DNA of 64,000 nt. It comes from Mycolicibacterium mengxianglii (GTDB lineage: Bacteria > Actinomycetota > Actinomycetes > Mycobacteriales > Mycobacteriaceae). Where the stretch lies: NCBI RefSeq assembly GCF_015710575.1, contig NZ_CP065373.1, forward strand, positions 186,001-250,000, in the 5' to 3' direction. Position 1 is the first letter of the stretch. Each line of letters starts with the position of its first letter. Position numbers and translations under genes: made by a program. Positions 52,477 to 61,128 of the stretch are shown here, one piece after another. Below the pieces are notes generated by a model that saw only the letters and a list, made by a program, of their open reading frames with translations, had not been told where the DNA came from and ran no database searches.

Positions 52477-53343
52477 TCACCCCCTGAGTTCGGCCAGCCG
52501 GTCTCTGAGCTCGGCAATGCGGGCCGCGGCGTCCAGCCCGGCCTGTTCGGCGTCGTGGTAAACCCGCTCGGCGTCCTGGAGGTCCTTCTCTGCCGCACGT
52601 AGTTTGCGTTGGGCCTCTTCGTGGCGGGTCCGGGCTGCAGCGAGTTCCCGATGACGGTCCCGGAGGGTTTCGTCGGAGTCGGCTTTGGCCTGTCGTGCCT
52701 CGGTCATCGCTGCGCGGGCGCTCTCCAGTTCACGGCGGCGGGCCCGCTCCTCGTCGGAGACTCTCGACGTCGCCGCCTTCTTCAGGTCTGCCTTCGGTTT
52801 CGTCTCCGGCTTCGGTTTCGCCTTCCGGGCGGGCGTGCTCTTGGCCGTACCGGACCCGGCCCTTGTCTTCGTGCTGGCAGACTCGCCGAAGCCGAAGCCG
52901 GACCACTGCTCGGCCTTGACCAGCCTGCCCAGCCGGGCTGCCACCTCGGGGTCGGCGATGGCGGCCTGCAGAGTCGCGGACACATCGTCGCGCAGGGCCG
53001 CCGACGGATTGGTCTGATCGGCGGCGCTCAGGGCCTCCCGTGTCAGCCCGGCGACGAGCTGTCGTTGCTCGGCGGACAGGGCGCGGATGCGCTCGCCGTC
53101 CATCTCGGCATGCGCCGTGCGCAGCTGATCGGACAGGTCGCGGAGACGATCGCGGGCCTCGGTGTCGGTCTGCACCAGGCGGTTCACCACCCACGCCGCG
53201 GTGGTCGGTTTGCGTGCGGCCGACAACCGTTTCGCCGTTTCGCTGTCGCCGCGCTTCTTGGCCGCAGCCGCCAGGGTGGCGCGCAGTGCGGTGAAGTCCT
53301 CGGGCCGGGCTGTGTACAGCTCGTCCACCTCCGGGTCGGCCAT
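52477..53343 (-). CDS. Coiled-coil hypothetical protein
   Basis: 288 residues. Helical N-terminal part (FTALRATLAAAAKKRGDSETAKRLSAARKPTTAAWVVNRLVQ), a Lys/Pro/Ala-rich linker (residues ~160-190, KSTPARKAKPKPETKPKADLKKA), then a long heptad-rich coiled coil (ERARRRELESARAAMTEARQAKADSDETLRDRHRELAAARTRHEEAQRKLRAAEKDLQDAERVYHDAEQ). No membrane or signal segment. The basic linker could bind nucleic acid. Function unknown. Confidence 0.8.
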   Translation of the reverse strand: MADPEVDELYTARPEDFTALRATLAAAAKKRGDSETAKRLSAARKPTTAAWVVNRLVQTDTEARDRLRDLSDQLRTAHAEMDGERIRALSAEQRQLVAGLTREALSAADQTNPSAALRDDVSATLQAAIADPEVAARLGRLVKAEQWSGFGFGESASTKTRAGSGTAKSTPARKAKPKPETKPKADLKKAATSRVSDEERARRRELESARAAMTEARQAKADSDETLRDRHRELAAARTRHEEAQRKLRAAEKDLQDAERVYHDAEQAGLDAAARIAELRDRLAELRG

Positions 53344-53381
53344 CGCATCATCATCGCGCGGCCCGGCATAACCTGAGCCTG

Positions 53382-53888
53382 ATGGCGCTTGATTTCACGA
53401 AGCTGAGGTTGCGGCAGCGCGACGGGGTGACCTGTGGGCCCAGTGCTGCCATCGTGGCGGCTGCGCTGCTGGACCCCGAGATCGCGGCCCGGCTGGAACA
53501 GGCCGGGTGGTTCGAAGCCGAGCAGGAGGCGCTGCACCGCCGGCTCAATGTGGTGTGGCCGCGAGCTCTGGGGACCACGCCGTGGGCCATGGTCGAGGCA
53601 CTCAATGCGCACAGCACGGGTCTCGGGGTGCGCTACCGGTGGCGGTTCGCCCAGGGTCCTGGCGATCCGCTCGACGACGTCCGTGCGGCCGCACTGGCGG
53701 GCAGGCCGGTCCCGATGTTGCTCGGACGGGTGATTCCGCGGCACTGGGTGCTGGTGGTCGGGTTCGAGGAGGGCCGGTTCCGCATCTACGAGCCCGGGCA
53801 TGGTGACGTCCTGCTGGCGACGGTCGCCGAGCTCCGCGGCGGTCTGGGGTTTCCCCAGGTGTTCGGGTATGTGGTGCCGGATTCCTAG
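53382..53888 (+). CDS. Cysteine-peptidase-like hypothetical protein
   Basis: 168 residues. RDGVTCGPSAAIVAAALLDPEIAARL places Cys18 at the start of a helix, and IPRHWVLVVGFEEGRFRIYEPGHGDVLLAT gives a His before a strand and a polar residue after it: the C39/papain-like Cys...His...Asp/Glu order. No signal peptide, so probably cytosolic. Substrate unknown; it might equally be an inactive or acyl-transfer version. Divergent from the coiled-coil protein. Confidence 0.65.
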   Translation: MALDFTKLRLRQRDGVTCGPSAAIVAAALLDPEIAARLEQAGWFEAEQEALHRRLNVVWPRALGTTPWAMVEALNAHSTGLGVRYRWRFAQGPGDPLDDVRAAALAGRPVPMLLGRVIPRHWVLVVGFEEGRFRIYEPGHGDVLLATVAELRGGLGFPQVFGYVVPDS

Positions 53889-54499
53889 GCGGTGGGCGGC
53901 TGGCCGCGGCTGACCAGGGCGGCGCACGCGGCCACCGCGGTCTCGGTGATTCCGCAGACGTCTGCGCCGTCCTCCATGGTGTAGGCGGTCAGTTCGCGCA
54001 GTCCGCCGAGCAGGATCAGCGCCAGGGGCCGGGTCACCGGTGGGAAGTCGGCCCGCTGGAACCCGGGGTTGCCGGTGATGTCCAGCAGCATGTCGGTGAG
54101 CCGCTCCATGCCACGGCGCTGCACCGGCCGGGCGCGATCGCCCAGCGCCGGGAATTCGCGGATCCAGACCAGCCAGATGGCCGGCCGGGAGGTGACGGTG
54201 TTGACGTAGGAGTCGATCGCACGGGCGATCTGGTCATGCCAGGGGGCCTGTGGGTCCACCGCCGCTTTGATGTCGGCGATCATCCGGGCGTTTTCCTTGT
54301 CGAGCAGCTCGAGCAGGCAGTCGTCCTTGCTGGCGAACTGGTCGTAGAACGTGCGCTTGGAGGTCTTGGCGTGGCGGACGACATCGGCAACGGTCGTCTC
54401 GCGGTAGCCGCGCTCTTCGATCGCGGCGGCCAAGCCGTCCAGCAGGCGCACGTGGAACGGATCGGAGAGATCCTCGCCGGCTGGATCGGTAGCGGTCAC
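53885..54499 (-). CDS. TetR-family regulator (Rv0135c-like)
   Basis: 204 residues from GTG 54497-54499 with GGGAGG eight bases upstream. HTH: VRLLDGLAAAIEERGYRETTVADVVRHAKTSKRTFYDQFASKDDCLLELLDKEN. Divergent from cyp138, as Rv0135c is from Rv0136 in M. tuberculosis, and presumably its repressor. Confidence 0.87.
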   Translation of the reverse strand: MTATDPAGEDLSDPFHVRLLDGLAAAIEERGYRETTVADVVRHAKTSKRTFYDQFASKDDCLLELLDKENARMIADIKAAVDPQAPWHDQIARAIDSYVNTVTSRPAIWLVWIREFPALGDRARPVQRRGMERLTDMLLDITGNPGFQRADFPPVTRPLALILLGGLRELTAYTMEDGADVCGITETAVAACAALVSRGQPPTA

Positions 54500-54554
54500 C
54501 GGCACATCCTCCCGCATGTCGGCCGCGGAAAAGCCGCTTGACCCTTGCAACTTG

Positions 54555-54605
54555 TGGTACCAGCCGGTACCGTTTTACCCACGATACGGTACGTAGCAGT
54601 ACCGT
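54555..54605. promoter_or_regulatory. Cluster of GGTACC-type palindromes upstream of cyp138
   Basis: TGGTACCA (54555-54562) and CGGTACCG (54565-54572) are perfect 8-base palindromes with centres 10 bases apart. Further right, ACGGTAC (54586-54592) and GTACCGT (54599-54605) are perfect arms round 6 bases. The GGTAC core thus recurs across the TetR-cyp138 intergenic region, which suggests several binding sites for the adjacent TetR. Confidence 0.55.
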
Positions 54606-54626
54606 CAGCCGAGGGGGGTCCATTCG

Positions 54627-55964
54627 ATGGCCGTACATGCAGAGCGTGCCGGGGAGGTCGCCGTCGCAGACCAGCTGAAGGTGCCGCCGACCTCCCGCGC
54701 ACCGAAGTTCCTCCAAGGACTCGGCTACGCACTGTTCCGCCGGCAGACCATCAGCTTGCTGACCGCCCGCCACGGGAGCGCGTTCACCATCCGTGTCCCG
54801 GTTTTCGGCAACATGGTGGTGGTCACCGACGCGGTGCTGGCCAAACAGGTCTTCACGGCCAGCACCGACGACCTGGGCAATATTCAGCCCAACCTGAGCC
54901 GGATCTTCGGCCCCGGTTCGATGTTCGCCCTCGAGGGTGCGCAGCACCGCCGCCGGCGAAAGGTCCTCACCCCGCCGTTCCACGGCAAGGCGATGAAGAA
55001 CTACGAGGCGGTCGTCGAGGAGGAGACGCTGCGCGAGGCGGCCACCTGGCCGGAGGGCGAAGAGTTCGAGACCCTCGAACCGATGATGCGGATCACGCTG
55101 AACATCATCCTGCGCACCATCTTCGGGGCCGAGGGTGCACAGCTCGAGACTCTCCGGCGGATCATCCCCCCGTGGGTGACGCTGGGATCCCGGCTGGCGG
55201 TGCTGCCCACTCCCAGCCGCAACCTCGGATCGTGGACACCCTGGGCCCGGCTCGCGGCCTATCGCAACGACTACAACGCCGTGGTGGACCAGCTGATCGA
55301 AAACGCCCGTCGCGATCCTGCCTTCGACGACCGCACCGACGTGTTGGCCCTGCTGTTGCGCAGCACCTACGAAGACGGGTCACCGATGCCGCGCAGTGAC
55401 ATCGGTGACGAACTGCTGACGTTGTTGGCGGCCGGGCACGAGACCACGGCGTCGACGCTGGCGTGGAGCTTCGAGCGGATCTCCCGGCACCCGGCGGTGT
55501 TGTCCGATCTGGTCACCGAGTCCGAGGGCGACGGAAACGAGTACCGGCAGGCCGTCATCCTCGAGGTGCAGCGCAACCGCACCGTCATCGATTTCGCCGG
55601 CCGGCACGTTCTGGCCCCGTCATTCCAACTCGGTGAATGGCGCATCCCGAAGGGCTACTCGGTCAGCGTTGCCATCGGCGAAGTGCACGGCAGCCAGGAC
55701 GAGTTCCCGGCGCCGGAGCGCTTCGATCCGAACCGGTTCCTGGGCAAGCGGCCCAACACCTTTGCCTGGATACCGTTCGGCGGCGGTACCCGCCGGTGCG
55801 TGGGCGCGGCCTTCGCGAACATGGAGATGGACGTGGTGCTGCGAACCATCCTGCGCCACTTCACCATCGAAACCACGACGGCATCCGGCGAGAAGTGGCA
55901 CTCCCGCGGCGTGGCTTTCACGCCGAAGCGAGGCGGTCGGGTGACGCTGCGCCGTCGCGCCTGA
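54627..55964 (+). CDS. cyp138: Cytochrome P450 CYP138
   Basis: 445 residues from ATG 54627. Oxygen-binding I helix AGHETTAS (269-276), ExxR as EVQR (313-316) and haem loop FGGGTRRCVG with Cys391. Size, neighbours (TetR, MsrA) and the N-terminal LKVPPTSRAPKFLQGLGYALFRRQ suit CYP138 (Rv0136). Substrate of CYP138 is not established. Confidence 0.88.
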   Translation: MAVHAERAGEVAVADQLKVPPTSRAPKFLQGLGYALFRRQTISLLTARHGSAFTIRVPVFGNMVVVTDAVLAKQVFTASTDDLGNIQPNLSRIFGPGSMFALEGAQHRRRRKVLTPPFHGKAMKNYEAVVEEETLREAATWPEGEEFETLEPMMRITLNIILRTIFGAEGAQLETLRRIIPPWVTLGSRLAVLPTPSRNLGSWTPWARLAAYRNDYNAVVDQLIENARRDPAFDDRTDVLALLLRSTYEDGSPMPRSDIGDELLTLLAAGHETTASTLAWSFERISRHPAVLSDLVTESEGDGNEYRQAVILEVQRNRTVIDFAGRHVLAPSFQLGEWRIPKGYSVSVAIGEVHGSQDEFPAPERFDPNRFLGKRPNTFAWIPFGGGTRRCVGAAFANMEMDVVLRTILRHFTIETTTASGEKWHSRGVAFTPKRGGRVTLRRRA

Positions 55965-55971
55965 GCGACGG

Positions 55972-57147
55972 TCACGGCCGCGACGGGAACGCCTGGCGGG
56001 CGAACATGCTCAGCGCCAAGGAGGCTGCGATCAGCGCCATCGCGACCCACGGCAGAAGGGAAAGCCCCAGGGTCGGTAGCAGCGCGGCGCCCAGTGCGGC
56101 GCCGCCGGCGATCCCGATGTTGGCAGTCGAGTTCACCCACGCCCCGGCCAGTTCCGGTGAGACGGCGTGGGCGCGTACCGAACACGCCTGGTAGATCAGG
56201 GGCACACCGCCGAACGCGCCGTTCCAGACGGCCGCTGCCAGCACCACCGCCCACAGCGCCGGATAACCGGCGCCGAACGCCGCCACCGCGGCCACCACGA
56301 CTCCGAGGGTCACCGCAGTGGTGCGGCGGGGGTAGCGGTCGAGGCCACGGCCCGCCAGCCACAGCCCGATCACGCCACAGCTGCCGCACACCAACAAGAT
56401 CGGACCCAGGAGCGCAGGTCGCGCGCCGGCGCTGAGCAGGAGCACGCTGATGAAGGTGTAGAGCGTGAACTGACCGAGGTAGGTCACCGCGTTCGCGGTG
56501 ACCACCGCCGCCAAGCCACGGCGTCCGCTGGTCTGCTCCGGCGGCGGGGGAGGGGTCGAGTCGACGGCGGGTAACAGCCGGGCGACCAGCATCAGGGTCA
56601 GCACCGCCAGCGCGGCCAGCAGGCCGAATGATGCGCGCCAGCCCACCGCCGTACCCAGCGATGTCGAAATCGGCACTCCGAGAACGAATCCCGCCGATGC
56701 GCCGCCGGTGGCCACGGAGAGCGCACGCCCCACTTCGGAGCCGTGTACCAGTCGCGGCACGTAGCCGATGCACAACGAGAAGAACAGTGCATGGGTCACC
56801 CCGCCGAGCACCCGGCCGGCGGCAATGACGGAAAAGCTGGGCGCCAGTGCCACCACCACATTGCTCAGCGCGTAACACGCCAACGTCGCCAGCAGCAGAG
56901 GCTTGCGGGGGAAGCGGGCGGTGGCCAGGGTCAGTGGCACCGCCAGCACCGCCACCATGAGCGCGTACAGACTCACCAGCAGGCCGGTGGTGGCATCGGC
57001 TACGCCGAACGTCTGGCCGATAGCGGGCAGCAGTCCGATCGGCAGCATTTCGGTGGTGACTGCCAGGCAGGAGGCCAGAGCCAGCGACAGCAGGCTGGGA
57101 AGGCGCTGCCGAAAGCTCTGCTGTGCAGTGCCGTGCAGGAGGGCCAT
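55972..57147 (-). CDS. MFS transporter (arabinose/sugar-efflux type)
   Basis: 391 residues from ATG 57145-57147. Twelve helices; LALASCLAVTTEMLPIGLLPAIGQTFGVADATTGLLVSLYALMVAVLAVPLTLATARFPRKPLLL is the AraJ/YdhP-type opening. Central loop STPPPPPEQTSGRRG. Divergent from a ROK regulator, which suggests a sugar or sugar-like substrate. Confidence 0.87.
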   Translation of the reverse strand: MALLHGTAQQSFRQRLPSLLSLALASCLAVTTEMLPIGLLPAIGQTFGVADATTGLLVSLYALMVAVLAVPLTLATARFPRKPLLLATLACYALSNVVVALAPSFSVIAAGRVLGGVTHALFFSLCIGYVPRLVHGSEVGRALSVATGGASAGFVLGVPISTSLGTAVGWRASFGLLAALAVLTLMLVARLLPAVDSTPPPPPEQTSGRRGLAAVVTANAVTYLGQFTLYTFISVLLLSAGARPALLGPILLVCGSCGVIGLWLAGRGLDRYPRRTTAVTLGVVVAAVAAFGAGYPALWAVVLAAAVWNGAFGGVPLIYQACSVRAHAVSPELAGAWVNSTANIGIAGGAALGAALLPTLGLSLLPWVAMALIAASLALSMFARQAFPSRP

Positions 57148-57157
57148 CGCCCCCAAT

Positions 57158-57190
57158 ATACTCAGAACGCGAGTTTATTCAACTGAGTAT
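57158..57190. promoter_or_regulatory. Inverted repeat between MFS and ROK genes
   Basis: ATACTCAG (57158-57165) and CTGAGTAT (57183-57190): perfect 8-base arms with a 17-base A/T-richer spacer. It begins 11 bases from the MFS start and ends 28 bases before the ROK start, so one bound dimer could control both. Confidence 0.55.
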
Positions 57191-57217
57191 GGTGGCAGGG
57201 ACTTTCGGGGAGCGGCG

Positions 57218-58411
57218 ATGCCACAGGAGCAACGGTCGGCCGATCAGCTGCGCTGGTTCAGTGCCGGCCAACTGCTGACCCTGGTGCGCGCCGAACCGGG
57301 AATCACCCGGGCTGCGGCGGCCGCTCGGCTCGGCATCGGCAGCGGGGGCGCCACCGACCTGGTATCGCGGCTGCGCCGGGCGGAACTGCTCGACGAACGC
57401 CCGGCGCCGGTGCAGGGCCGCGGCCGGCCCACCACGGTGCTGGTCCCGCACCCGCGGGGGCCGATGGTGCTGGCCGCCGAGGTGCGGGCCGGGGACTGGC
57501 GGCTGGCGACGGCGAATCTCGACGGAAAACCGGAGGTCATCGACCACGGCGAGCATGCCCGCAAGCAGTTGCCCAAGCTGCTGGCCGAGCTCACCTCGGC
57601 GATCGGCGCCGCTTACCGGCGCGCGCCCGACCGCGTCGGCGTGCTGTCGGTGTCGGTGGCCGGCACGGTCAGCGATTCCCGGCTGCTCCAGTTCACCACC
57701 CGCGGCTGGCGGGACGTGGAGCTGGCCGGGCTGGCGGGCGCGCTGCCCGCCGATGCCGAGGTGCCGCTGCTGATCGGCAATGACGCCACCTTGGCGGGCT
57801 TGGCCGAAGCCCGCACCGGGGCGGCCCGCGGCGCCGGCACGGCGTTGCATCTCATCGTGGCGGTCGGCCTCGGCGGGGCCCTGGTGGTCGACGGTGTGCC
57901 GGTGGCCGGCGCTCACGGCGCGGCAGGGGAATACGGCCACATCCCGTTCGGCGACCCCGCCCTGGTGTGCCCGTGCGGCGCGCGCGCCTGCTGGGACCTC
58001 ACGATCGACGGCCGGGCACTCGCGCGCCATCTCGGCGAACCCGAACCCGCCGACCCGGTGGGCTACGCCCACGGTCTGCTGCACAAGCGCCGGACGGCTC
58101 GTGCGGGCCAGGCTTTCGGCCAGGTCGCGACCGCGCTGGGAGCCGGCATTGGGGGCCTGGTCAACCTGCACGATCCGGACGTGGTGACCCTCGGGGGGCT
58201 GGCTGTAGGCCTGCGCGCCGCGGCACCCGAGGCCTTCGAACAGGCCTATTTCGACGGGCTGATGTCCTACCGCAAGGCGACGCCGCCGCCGGTTCGCGAC
58301 GGCATCCACGGCGACGACGCGCCGCTGCACGGTGCCGTCTTGAGCGGGCTGGACCACCTCACCACGCACGGTGCGTTGGCGCAGTGGGCGCGGACCCGGG
58401 TCACTGCGTAG
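57218..58411 (+). CDS. ROK-family transcriptional regulator
   Basis: 397 residues from ATG 57218. N-terminal winged helix (GITRAAAAARLGIGSGGATDLVSRLRRAELL), then the sugar-kinase-like ROK core: AAEVRAGDWRLATANLDG, LIGNDATLAGLAEA and GAAGEYGHIPFG followed by the zinc motif CPCGARACWD. Probably a repressor that responds to a sugar. Likely target is the divergent MFS gene. Confidence 0.87.
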   Translation: MPQEQRSADQLRWFSAGQLLTLVRAEPGITRAAAAARLGIGSGGATDLVSRLRRAELLDERPAPVQGRGRPTTVLVPHPRGPMVLAAEVRAGDWRLATANLDGKPEVIDHGEHARKQLPKLLAELTSAIGAAYRRAPDRVGVLSVSVAGTVSDSRLLQFTTRGWRDVELAGLAGALPADAEVPLLIGNDATLAGLAEARTGAARGAGTALHLIVAVGLGGALVVDGVPVAGAHGAAGEYGHIPFGDPALVCPCGARACWDLTIDGRALARHLGEPEPADPVGYAHGLLHKRRTARAGQAFGQVATALGAGIGGLVNLHDPDVVTLGGLAVGLRAAAPEAFEQAYFDGLMSYRKATPPPVRDGIHGDDAPLHGAVLSGLDHLTTHGALAQWARTRVTA

Positions 58412-58429
58412 CCGTGCCCACCGGCTGCC

Positions 58430-58945
58430 CTAGGCGTTCTGCGTGGCCCGCTTGGGCAGCTTCCACCCGGCACGCGGGAAGTGGCAGGTGTAGCCGTTGG
58501 GGTAATGCAACAGGTAGTCCTGGTGTTCGGGCTCGGCCTCCCAGAAGTCACCCGCGGGGGTCACCTCGGTGACCACCTTGCCCGGCCACAGACCGGAGGC
58601 GTCCACGTCGGCGATGGTGTCCAGGGCCACCGCTTTCTGCTCCTCGTCGAGGTAGAAGATGGCCGATCGATAACTGCTGCCGACATCGTTGCCCTGACGG
58701 TCCTTGGTGGACGGGTCGTGAATCTGGAAGAAGAACTCCAGCAGCGCGCGGTAGTCGGTCTTCGCCGGGTCGTAGACGATCTCGATGGCCTCGGCGTGGC
58801 CCGGATGATTCCGGTAGGTGGGGTGGTCGTTCGTGCCGCCGGTGTATCCGACACGGGTGGACACCACGCCGGGCTGCTTGCGGATCAGATCCTGCATGCC
58901 CCAGAAGCAGCCGCCCGCCAGAATCGCGGTCTGGTACTCGCTCAC
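58430..58945 (-). CDS. msrA: Peptide methionine-S-sulfoxide reductase MsrA
   Basis: 171 residues. Catalytic Cys in AGGCFWGMQ (Cys13), [34 protein letters not shown] and [26 protein letters not shown] are standard MsrA. Repairs Met-S-sulfoxide. Overlaps msrB by 4 bases; the position beside cyp138 fits Rv0137c. Confidence 0.95.
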   Translation of the reverse strand: MSEYQTAILAGGCFWGMQDLIRKQPGVVSTRVGYTGGTNDHPTYRNHPGHAEAIEIVYDPAKTDYRALLEFFFQIHDPSTKDRQGNDVGSSYRSAIFYLDEEQKAVALDTIADVDASGLWPGKVVTEVTPAGDFWEAEPEHQDYLLHYPNGYTCHFPRAGWKLPKRATQNA

Positions 58946-59415
58946 GCCTGTGCCTCCTTGGTGTCGAACAGCGACCGGTAGTCGCCGTAACCCTGCTCCT
59001 CGAGGTCGTCGAGGTGGATGAATTTCAGCGAAGCGGAGTTGATGCAGTAACGCAACCCGCCGGCCTCGCGGGGACCGTCGTTGAACACGTGCCCCAGATG
59101 GCTGTCGCCGTGTGCCGAGCGCACCTCGGTGCGGATCATCAGATGGCTGAAGTCGCGCTTCTCCAGGACGTTCTCAGCGTCCACGGGCCGGGTGAAACTG
59201 GGCCAGCCGCAATCACTGTCGAACTTGTCCAGTGACGAGAACAATGGCTCGCCGGAGACCACGTCGACGTAGATGCCCGGCTCGTGGTTGTCCCAGTACT
59301 CACCGGTGAAGGGGCGTTCGGTCCCGTTCTTCTGCGTCACCTGGTACTGCTCCGGCGTCAGCGCGTCGATGGCGGCGGGGTTCTTCTCATAGGTCCTGTT
59401 GTTCGAGGTGCTCAT
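58942..59415 (-). CDS. msrB: Peptide methionine-R-sulfoxide reductase MsrB
   Basis: 157 residues. DSDCGWPSF (Cys69) and catalytic Cys124 in [11 protein letters not shown]. The zinc-binding CxxC pairs are missing ([10 protein letters not shown] in place of CVVCGxPLF), so this is the zinc-free form. Repairs Met-R-sulfoxide. In M. tuberculosis msrB lies elsewhere; here both repair enzymes form an operon. Confidence 0.94.
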   Translation of the reverse strand: MSTSNNRTYEKNPAAIDALTPEQYQVTQKNGTERPFTGEYWDNHEPGIYVDVVSGEPLFSSLDKFDSDCGWPSFTRPVDAENVLEKRDFSHLMIRTEVRSAHGDSHLGHVFNDGPREAGGLRYCINSASLKFIHLDDLEEQGYGDYRSLFDTKEAQA

Positions 59416-59437
59416 AGATCCTTCCTAGTCAGGCGCT

Positions 59438-59468
59438 TGTATAACCTGAAGCGGCATCCAGATAGTCC
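59438..59468 (-). promoter_or_regulatory. Candidate msrBA promoter
   Basis: On the minus strand TATACA (59438-59443) is a good -10, 22 bases upstream of msrB, without a clear -35. The same stretch shows GGACT (59464-59468) and GGTT (59443-59446) 17 bases apart, near the SigH/SigE pattern GGAA-N-GTT, which would make sense for an oxidative stress operon. Neither is strong. Confidence 0.25.
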
Positions 59469-59548
59469 TGAGTCGGGCGGGGCCCCGGTGCAGGTCGGCG
59501 CACTCGGGCGCCACCTCATCCACGGTAACCACTCTCGACAAACACGGC

Positions 59549-59562
59549 TGGAACGTGTTCTA
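59549..59562. promoter_or_regulatory. KstR-like box
   Basis: TGGAACGTGTTCTA agrees at every fixed position with the KstR consensus TnnAACnnGTTnnA and extends by a C/G pair on each side. It lies 10 bases before the GTG 59572 and 43 bases before ATG 59605 of the SnoaL-like gene. KstR is the TetR repressor of sterol degradation genes in mycobacteria. A chance match is possible, given only six fixed inner bases. Confidence 0.5.
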
Positions 59563-59604
59563 GTTCTGCGTGTGACGGCTGCGTCAACTCCTGGGGCTTC
59601 GGCC

Positions 59605-60102
59605 ATGTTCACCCGCGATGAGCTCACTGCTGCGTTCGCGACCTTCGAGCAGACGGTCGACCGTGCTGCCAGGACGCAGGACTGGGACGCCTGGGTGGGG
59701 CACTACACCGAGGACGTCACATACATCGAGCACGCCGCGGGCACCATGCACGGGCGCGACGAGGTGCGGTCCTGGATCTGGAAGACCATGACGGTGTTCC
59801 CCGGCAGCTACATGACGTCGTTCCCCTCGCTGTGGACGGTCATCGACGACGCCACCGGCCGCGTCATCTGCGAGCTCGACAACCCGATGCGCGACCCCGG
59901 CGACGGCACCATCATCAGCGCCACCAACATCTCGATCGTCACCTACGCCGGGGACGGATTGTGGCGCCGGCAAGAGGACATCTACAACCCGCTGCGCTTT
60001 GTCCAGGCCAGTCTCAAGTGGTGCCGAAAGGCCGAGGAACTCGGCACCCTCGACGACGAGGCAGCGGCCTGGTACGCGAAGTTCGGAAAGGCAGGAAAAT
60101 GA
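59605..60102 (+). CDS. SnoaL-like NTF2-fold protein (Rv0138-like)
   Basis: 165 residues from ATG 59605; GTG 59572 (adding 11 residues) is also possible. NTF2 pattern: LTAAFATFEQTVDRAARTQDWDAWVGHYTEDVTYIEHAAGTMHGRDEVRSWIWKTMTVFPG and WRRQEDIYNPLRFVQASLKWCRKAEEL. Such proteins act as isomerases, hydratases or binding proteins for steroids and polyketides. ATGA overlap with the next SDR gene. Confidence 0.87.
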   Translation: MFTRDELTAAFATFEQTVDRAARTQDWDAWVGHYTEDVTYIEHAAGTMHGRDEVRSWIWKTMTVFPGSYMTSFPSLWTVIDDATGRVICELDNPMRDPGDGTIISATNISIVTYAGDGLWRRQEDIYNPLRFVQASLKWCRKAEELGTLDDEAAAWYAKFGKAGK

Positions 60103-61118
60103 GCGCACCCAAGCTCGTCATCGGCGCCAACGGTTTTCTGGGTTCCCATGTCACCCGGCAGCTGGTGGCCGCCGGCGAAGACGTCCGCGTCATGGTGCGC
60201 CAGAACGCCAATACCGTCAGCATCGACGACCTCGAGGTCACCCGGTTCGTCGGCGACATCTTCGACCTGGACACGGTCCGCGCCGCGATGGACGGCTGCG
60301 ATGTCGTCTACTACTGCGTTGTCGACACCAGAGCATGGCTGCGCGACCCGGCGCCGCTGTTCCACACCAATGTCGACGGCCTGCGCGGCGTGCTCGACGT
60401 CGCGGCGCGGCAGCCGCTGACGAAGTTCGTCTTCACCAGCAGCTACTCCACCGTGGGCCGCAAGCGCGGCCGGGTCGCCACCGAGAATGACCCGATCGAC
60501 CGGCGCGGACTCAGCGCCTACGTCCGCTCGCGCGTGCAGGCCGAGGATCTGGTGCTGGAGTACGCCCGCGACCACGGGCTCCCTGCGGTCGCGATGTGCG
60601 TGGCAAGTACCTATGGCCGCGGCGACTACGGCATGACGCCGCACGGCGCGCTGATCGCCGGAACGGTGTTCGGCAAGATGCCGTTTGTCCTCGGCGGGGT
60701 CTCCCTGGAGGCGGTGGGGGTGCAGGATGCGGCGCGTGCGTTGATCCTGGCCGCCGAACACGGCCGCCCCGGGGAGCGCTACCTGATCTCCGAGCGGATG
60801 ATCAGCAACGCCGAGGTGGTGCGGATCGCTGCGGAGGAAGCCGGGGTGCCGCCGCCCTCGCGGACCATTCCGGTGCCCGCGCTGTACGCGATGGGAGCCG
60901 CAGGCACCCTGAAGGCGCGGCTGCGCGGAACCGACGAACGGCTCACCCTGGAGTCGGTCCGGCTGATGCGCGCCGAGGCCGATGTCGACTGTGCCAAGGC
61001 CCGGCGTGAGCTGCACTGGGAGCCGAGTCCGGTTCAGGAGTCCGTCCGCGAAGCCGCCCGGTTCTGGGCGGACATGCGGGCGGCGCGCAAGAAGGCCCGC
61101 GCAGCGCAGCCGGATTAA
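60099..61118 (+). CDS. Extended SDR / NAD-dependent epimerase-like (Rv0139-like)
   Basis: 339 residues. NAD-binding GANGFLGSHVTRQLVAAGEDVRVMVR; active-site Ser in FTSSYSTVG; AYVRSRVQAE gives Tyr with Arg where Lys is usual (YxxxR). GDIFDLDTVRAAMDGCDVVYYCVVDTR and the C-terminal pattern resemble 3-beta-hydroxysteroid dehydrogenase-like enzymes. Coupled to the SnoaL-like gene and downstream of a KstR-like box. Confidence 0.87.
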   Translation: MSAPKLVIGANGFLGSHVTRQLVAAGEDVRVMVRQNANTVSIDDLEVTRFVGDIFDLDTVRAAMDGCDVVYYCVVDTRAWLRDPAPLFHTNVDGLRGVLDVAARQPLTKFVFTSSYSTVGRKRGRVATENDPIDRRGLSAYVRSRVQAEDLVLEYARDHGLPAVAMCVASTYGRGDYGMTPHGALIAGTVFGKMPFVLGGVSLEAVGVQDAARALILAAEHGRPGERYLISERMISNAEVVRIAAEEAGVPPPSRTIPVPALYAMGAAGTLKARLRGTDERLTLESVRLMRAEADVDCAKARRELHWEPSPVQESVREAARFWADMRAARKKARAAQPD

Positions 61119-61128
61119 TCTGGGCGGA

